Position numbers and translations under genes: made by a program. Below the pieces are notes generated by a model. That model did no database searches, was not told where the DNA came from, and was given only the letters and a program-made list of their open reading frames with translations. A stretch of 64,000 nt of DNA. Origin: Alviniconcha marisindica. Lineage: Eukaryota > Mollusca > Gastropoda > Provannidae. This document shows positions 61,091 through 64,000 of the stretch, piece after piece. Each line of letters begins with the position of its first letter. The first letter of the stretch is position 1. Location: the NCBI GenBank assembly GCA_018857735.1, contig JABMCL010003092.1:913925-977924 (forward strand). Direction: 5' to 3'.

Positions 61091-62565
61091 ATTGCAGAAC
61101 CACTCGTCCTATGCGATCTTGGCAGTCTATAACTTTATTCCATCCCAGTGCATAAGCCGAGCTGAACTCCACAAACTTTTCCCGATATGGCAGAGTCGAC
61201 ACTGTTCAGGCATTCACAAATCTGCTGGGTTTTTTTCTCTCCTGGATAACCTACTAAATGCACATCTAGGTATACATGCTTTCAGAAACATAAAATACAA
61301 GAAGCTAAAGAATAATTATGACGTATTGTGGCTATTTTTGTGACGTCCAGTACAAGAGACACAGAAACAAAAGACAATCTACTTACTGCAGGCCAAAATG
61401 GTCTGAATATTATGAGGATAATATTTTACAGCTTCAAACCAAACATTATACATGTTCTACGAGGCTTTAGTTGTCCTATTTTATATGTGACAATAAGCAT
61501 ACTTTTGTGAAGCAAATGTCACCAGATTTAGCCATGTTGCTTGGTTTTTTTACACAAAACCGTAGATTGACTAGACAAAGAGTCATATTTTGGTCATGAG
61601 AGAACCCAACAAAATGTGAGGCTGTTGACGATGATGAACTAGACCAGACAAAGGCATAAAAAATGAAGGAGAAGATGCAAGTATCATCACGTTCCCATCT
61701 GCAAACACAAAAATTGCTCTCCAGTGCAGTTATAAACATTTTTGCACTGACAGATGCCATCTGCATATGACATAAGCCAATAAGGAAACACTACTCATTA
61801 TTTGCCACTTACTAAATTATCTTTCACACACTGTATTTGTAGACGAATGGAAACATGGCTTAAGACTGGTCTTTCTAGTTTGGCATGAAACAAGTGGGTG
61901 AAGCATGTTCCCAAGTACTTGAAGGGTTACCTGATAAAAACCTTATACGGGCCTTTCAAAAGTCTGTAACTAATGTAAGGACCAGTTGACCTTTTACAAC
62001 ATACATGCTACCAGCAGGGCTACAGAAATACACTTGCTGGGCTGTAAGAGATTGGTAGAAAAGTCTTCCAGCAAGCCAAGACCAATCATTTTGCCTGCTG
62101 TGATGTCAATGCAATGCTGTTTGATATGCAACATCTTCACCTATTTAACTTGGCTAAAGTATGAGGCCAAGCACGAAACAGTAAAAAAAAAAAGAGGAGT
62201 TTTCTATGAAAAAGGAAAAAAGCCACTGTCATTTCATGCTCAGAATAATTCTTTTGGGACTGTTGATTTTCATAGTCACAAGACTGATGGGCTGGCAGAA
62301 AACTATAACTGGTGCAGGCCTGTACCAGAACACAAACTGAACATCCAGCAGAGAATCACAATCCTGAAACATGTTAGGAATATAACTTATAAGGCTGGCA
62401 GCTGATTTGTACTGTGATTTTTATTTTATTTTATTGGTTTCTTTCACAGTTAAAGGCTCAGGCTGTGTGTCACAATGGGAACATAAGCAGCACATGTGTA
62501 GCTTTCTACTTGAGTATAGCTGCTGTAAATTCACATCTTAGGAAGTGAGTTTCCTGTTCTTTATG
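61091..62565. other. intergenic DNA with one unassigned ORF
   Basis: A 139-codon frame at 61986-62405 (+) starts MTFYNIHATSRATEIH and is rich in Lys/His/Cys. No family, splice-site support or repeat partner was found. It may be a decayed element ORF or chance. Confidence 0.35.
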
Positions 62566-62569
62566 CGAT

Positions 62570-63065
62570 GTTATTTATTATTATTATTATTCATCGCTTT
62601 TATATAGCACTATTCTTTGCTCTCGAGCAGACTCACTGTGCGCATGTCACATGTGATTCTCAATGAATGACTGTATCCTTTTTGTAGCACATATTTTTAA
62701 TACCCACTGAAGTGGTGTACTGACAGCACTCTTTGGTTGTTGCATGGCTGATGCCACATGAAACTGCTGCTGTCTCGGCACAAGTTCTATGTACAACATT
62801 CAGCCATACACCAGTTTACAGTGTCACTTCATTCAAAGCCACATAGGTCTGTTTGTGTGTTTAGCTGTAACCTGCCACCTGCACTTTTGGTGGAATGACT
62901 GGGATCTTTTACATCCTACTGCGGTAACACAGGGGTGGGACAGATACCAAAAATAGTCAGCACAGAAAGTTGACCCTGGAGAAAAACATTCTCCCACCAC
63001 TCCTGCTGGGACTCGAACCCGGGACCTTTTGATCACAAGTCCAGTGCTCTAACCTATTCCAGCTG
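62570..63065 (-). mobile_element. tRNA-derived SINE, copy 5
   Basis: Full-length and the best-preserved head. On the minus strand, GGTTAGAGCACTGGACTTGT is followed by GGGTTCGAGTCCCAGC; the B box GTTCGAGTC lies at 63018-63010 and fits GWTCRANNC exactly. The left end carries CTTTTATATAGCACTATTC and a TTA tandem (62575-62592) as its tail. Confidence 0.88.
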
Positions 63066-63239
63066 TTCTACATTGAGTGTTGCATTTTGGCAAGTACAAA
63101 GACTTGTAAAAGTGCCTGTGAATCACTGAAAAGACCTATGTACTGTTTGTAAGGCCCAATTGCCAAATGTAAAGACCATCAAGGCCTTGTTTGAGACTGC
63201 AAAAATGCTACGATTTATACAGGCTTGGTAAGAAAGGAC

Positions 63240-63335
63240 TGATAATAATAATAATAATAATAATGAATACTTAGAGTGCCTAACCCATACAGGCCCTAAG
63301 CATTTACACGTTCTTTACAAATACATAATTATTGT
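63240..63335. repeat. ATA/ATT trinucleotide run and short dispersed repeat
   Basis: (ATA)n at 63241-63264, then TTAGAGTGCCTAACCCATAC plus AGGCCCTAAGCATTTACACG. The latter resembles the GCGCTTAGGGCC-type 3' ends of molluscan SINE/LINE tails. Confidence 0.55.
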
Positions 63336-63362
63336 CAAAATTCAATGCATACAACATGAGCA

Positions 63363-63440
63363 CACACACACACACACACACATGCATGCACACACAGAGA
63401 ATCAGACTCATGCGCTCGCGCATGCACCCGCGCACACACA
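63363..63440. repeat. CA-rich microsatellite
   Basis: CA runs at 63363-63382 and 63431-63441 with CATGCA and CGCG interruptions. Confidence 0.8.
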
Positions 63441-63453
63441 CAACAGGATATAC

Positions 63454-63611
63454 ATTTTTGGGGCAGCACAAGGTGACCACTCTGTGTAGGATAGCGACCA
63501 GAGAAGGTGGAGGGAAGGAGGGGCTGTTTCAGCAATGCTCCCAGTTGTTTCTTCTGCTGTCTCAGTTTGTTTTTCAGCTGCTGCAGTTCCCCACTCTCAT
63601 CCTCCACACAG
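63454..63611 (-). CDS. probable C-terminal exon of a DDX24/Mak5-like RNA helicase
   Basis: The minus strand encodes CVEDESGELQQLKNKLRQQK, KQLGALLKQPLLPSTFSGRY and PTQSGHLVLPQK. The pattern L-L-x-Q-P-L followed by Y-P-T-Q-S-G resembles, from memory, the C-terminal tail of the nucleolar DEAD-box helicase DDX24 (yeast Mak5), which acts in large-subunit ribosome assembly. The acceptor AAGCAG precedes it after a T-rich tract (63640-63612). A possible donor, AAAT|GTATAT, lies at 63454/63453; without it the frame runs through the CA repeat to a stop at 63335. The helicase core would lie beyond the right edge. Family assignment from ~50 residues is moderate. Confidence 0.5.
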
Positions 63612-63675
63612 CTGCTTACCAGTCAAGGAAAATCAAACCATAAAACCACAACCAGAATGTAAGCACAGAGTGCAA

Positions 63676-64000
63676 TTAATAATGAGAAAGTAAATAAACA
63701 AATAATGATGACACTTTTGTAAAGTACAAGTCCCACAAGTGCTTTACAATTTCCACCAAGAACAGTAACAAAAATTCACAAACCTGCAGCAGGCACTTAA
63801 ATGTAAAACAAAAAGATAACAAATACATAAATACACACTTGAGTTGAACATGATCAGCAGACACTTCAAACAGGGTGGATTTTTTAATTTTTTATACACA
63901 ATTAAAAGGAAAGGAACAGTTTTGTGGAAGGGAGCTCCAGGCAAGTGATGTTCGGTAGTGAAAGTCTTTGATAATCTGGGCACTAATTTTAGAGGCAGTC
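63676..64000 (-). mobile_element. LINE/SINE tail, minus strand
   Basis: The minus strand reads IIKDFHYRTSLAWSSLPQNC near 63965-63910, a degraded version of the F-x-Y-x-A-x-x-x-W-N-S-L-P LINE end. It is followed by a GTAAAGCACTTGTGGGACTT-type 3' region. It continues past the window edge. Confidence 0.5.

Noticed and set aside
61986..62405. 139-codon + strand open frame
   Set aside because: No family match, no paired splice sites; mentioned only as unassigned.
62998..63065. A functional tRNA gene on the minus strand
   Set aside because: Only the head of a SINE: the B box is good, but the acceptor stem and 3' part do not pair.

Overview
The window looks like a metazoan nuclear genome segment, most likely from a marine mollusc (probably a gastropod; this is inference). 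It has one well-supported protein gene with long introns and AT-rich non-coding DNA. It also has many TG/CA microsatellites and minisatellites, and decayed non-LTR retrotransposons of kinds common in lophotrochozoans. No bacterial features (operons, Shine-Dalgarno sites, CRISPR) are present.

The central gene is the C-terminal half of a dystrobrevin on the + strand. Eleven exons (5678-46675) can be read. All ten exon-exon junctions are phase-compatible and together encode about 552 residues plus a stop. In order they carry: the ZZ zinc finger, a linker, a conserved syntrophin-binding-type helix, two coiled coils (H1/H2) that pair with dystrophin, a Ser/Pro-rich linker, a conserved helix, and a long acidic tail built from repeated T-D-[DE]-E units. 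The N-terminal EF-hand exons lie to the left of the window.

The introns and downstream DNA are mostly mobile or tandem-repeat DNA. Intron 1 (5845-12848) holds a Ty3/Gypsy relic with LTR-like ends and a polypurine tract, split by a 2.1-kb TTAA-flanked inverted-repeat element, followed by a LINE. Introns 2-6 hold a tRNA-derived SINE, another LINE, a 25-bp minisatellite and a small TTAA MITE. Intron 7 (22821-34004) holds two large minus-strand LINEs, a mariner fragment, an interrupted 49-bp minisatellite, a LINE piece and a SINE. Intron 9 is almost entirely a 49-bp minisatellite derived from the 3' end of exon 9. Intron 10 holds a 2-kb 40-bp minisatellite with 120-bp higher-order structure, an SGNH-hydrolase relic, a perfect 32-bp hairpin, LINEs and a SINE.

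Downstream of the dystrobrevin stop (46676-64000) are an (AT)n tract, a 1.8-kb CT-rich minisatellite, LINEs nested one in another with a clear target-site duplication, a palindromic repeat array, two more SINE copies, and at the right edge a minus-strand exon resembling the C-terminus of the DDX24/Mak5 RNA helicases.

The most interesting signals are the amplified exon-9 splice boundary (each unit could in principle be an in-frame 30-nt micro-exon), the T-D-x-E tail, the nested elements with readable target-site duplications, and the regularly spaced GGGTGAA..TTCACCC palindromes.
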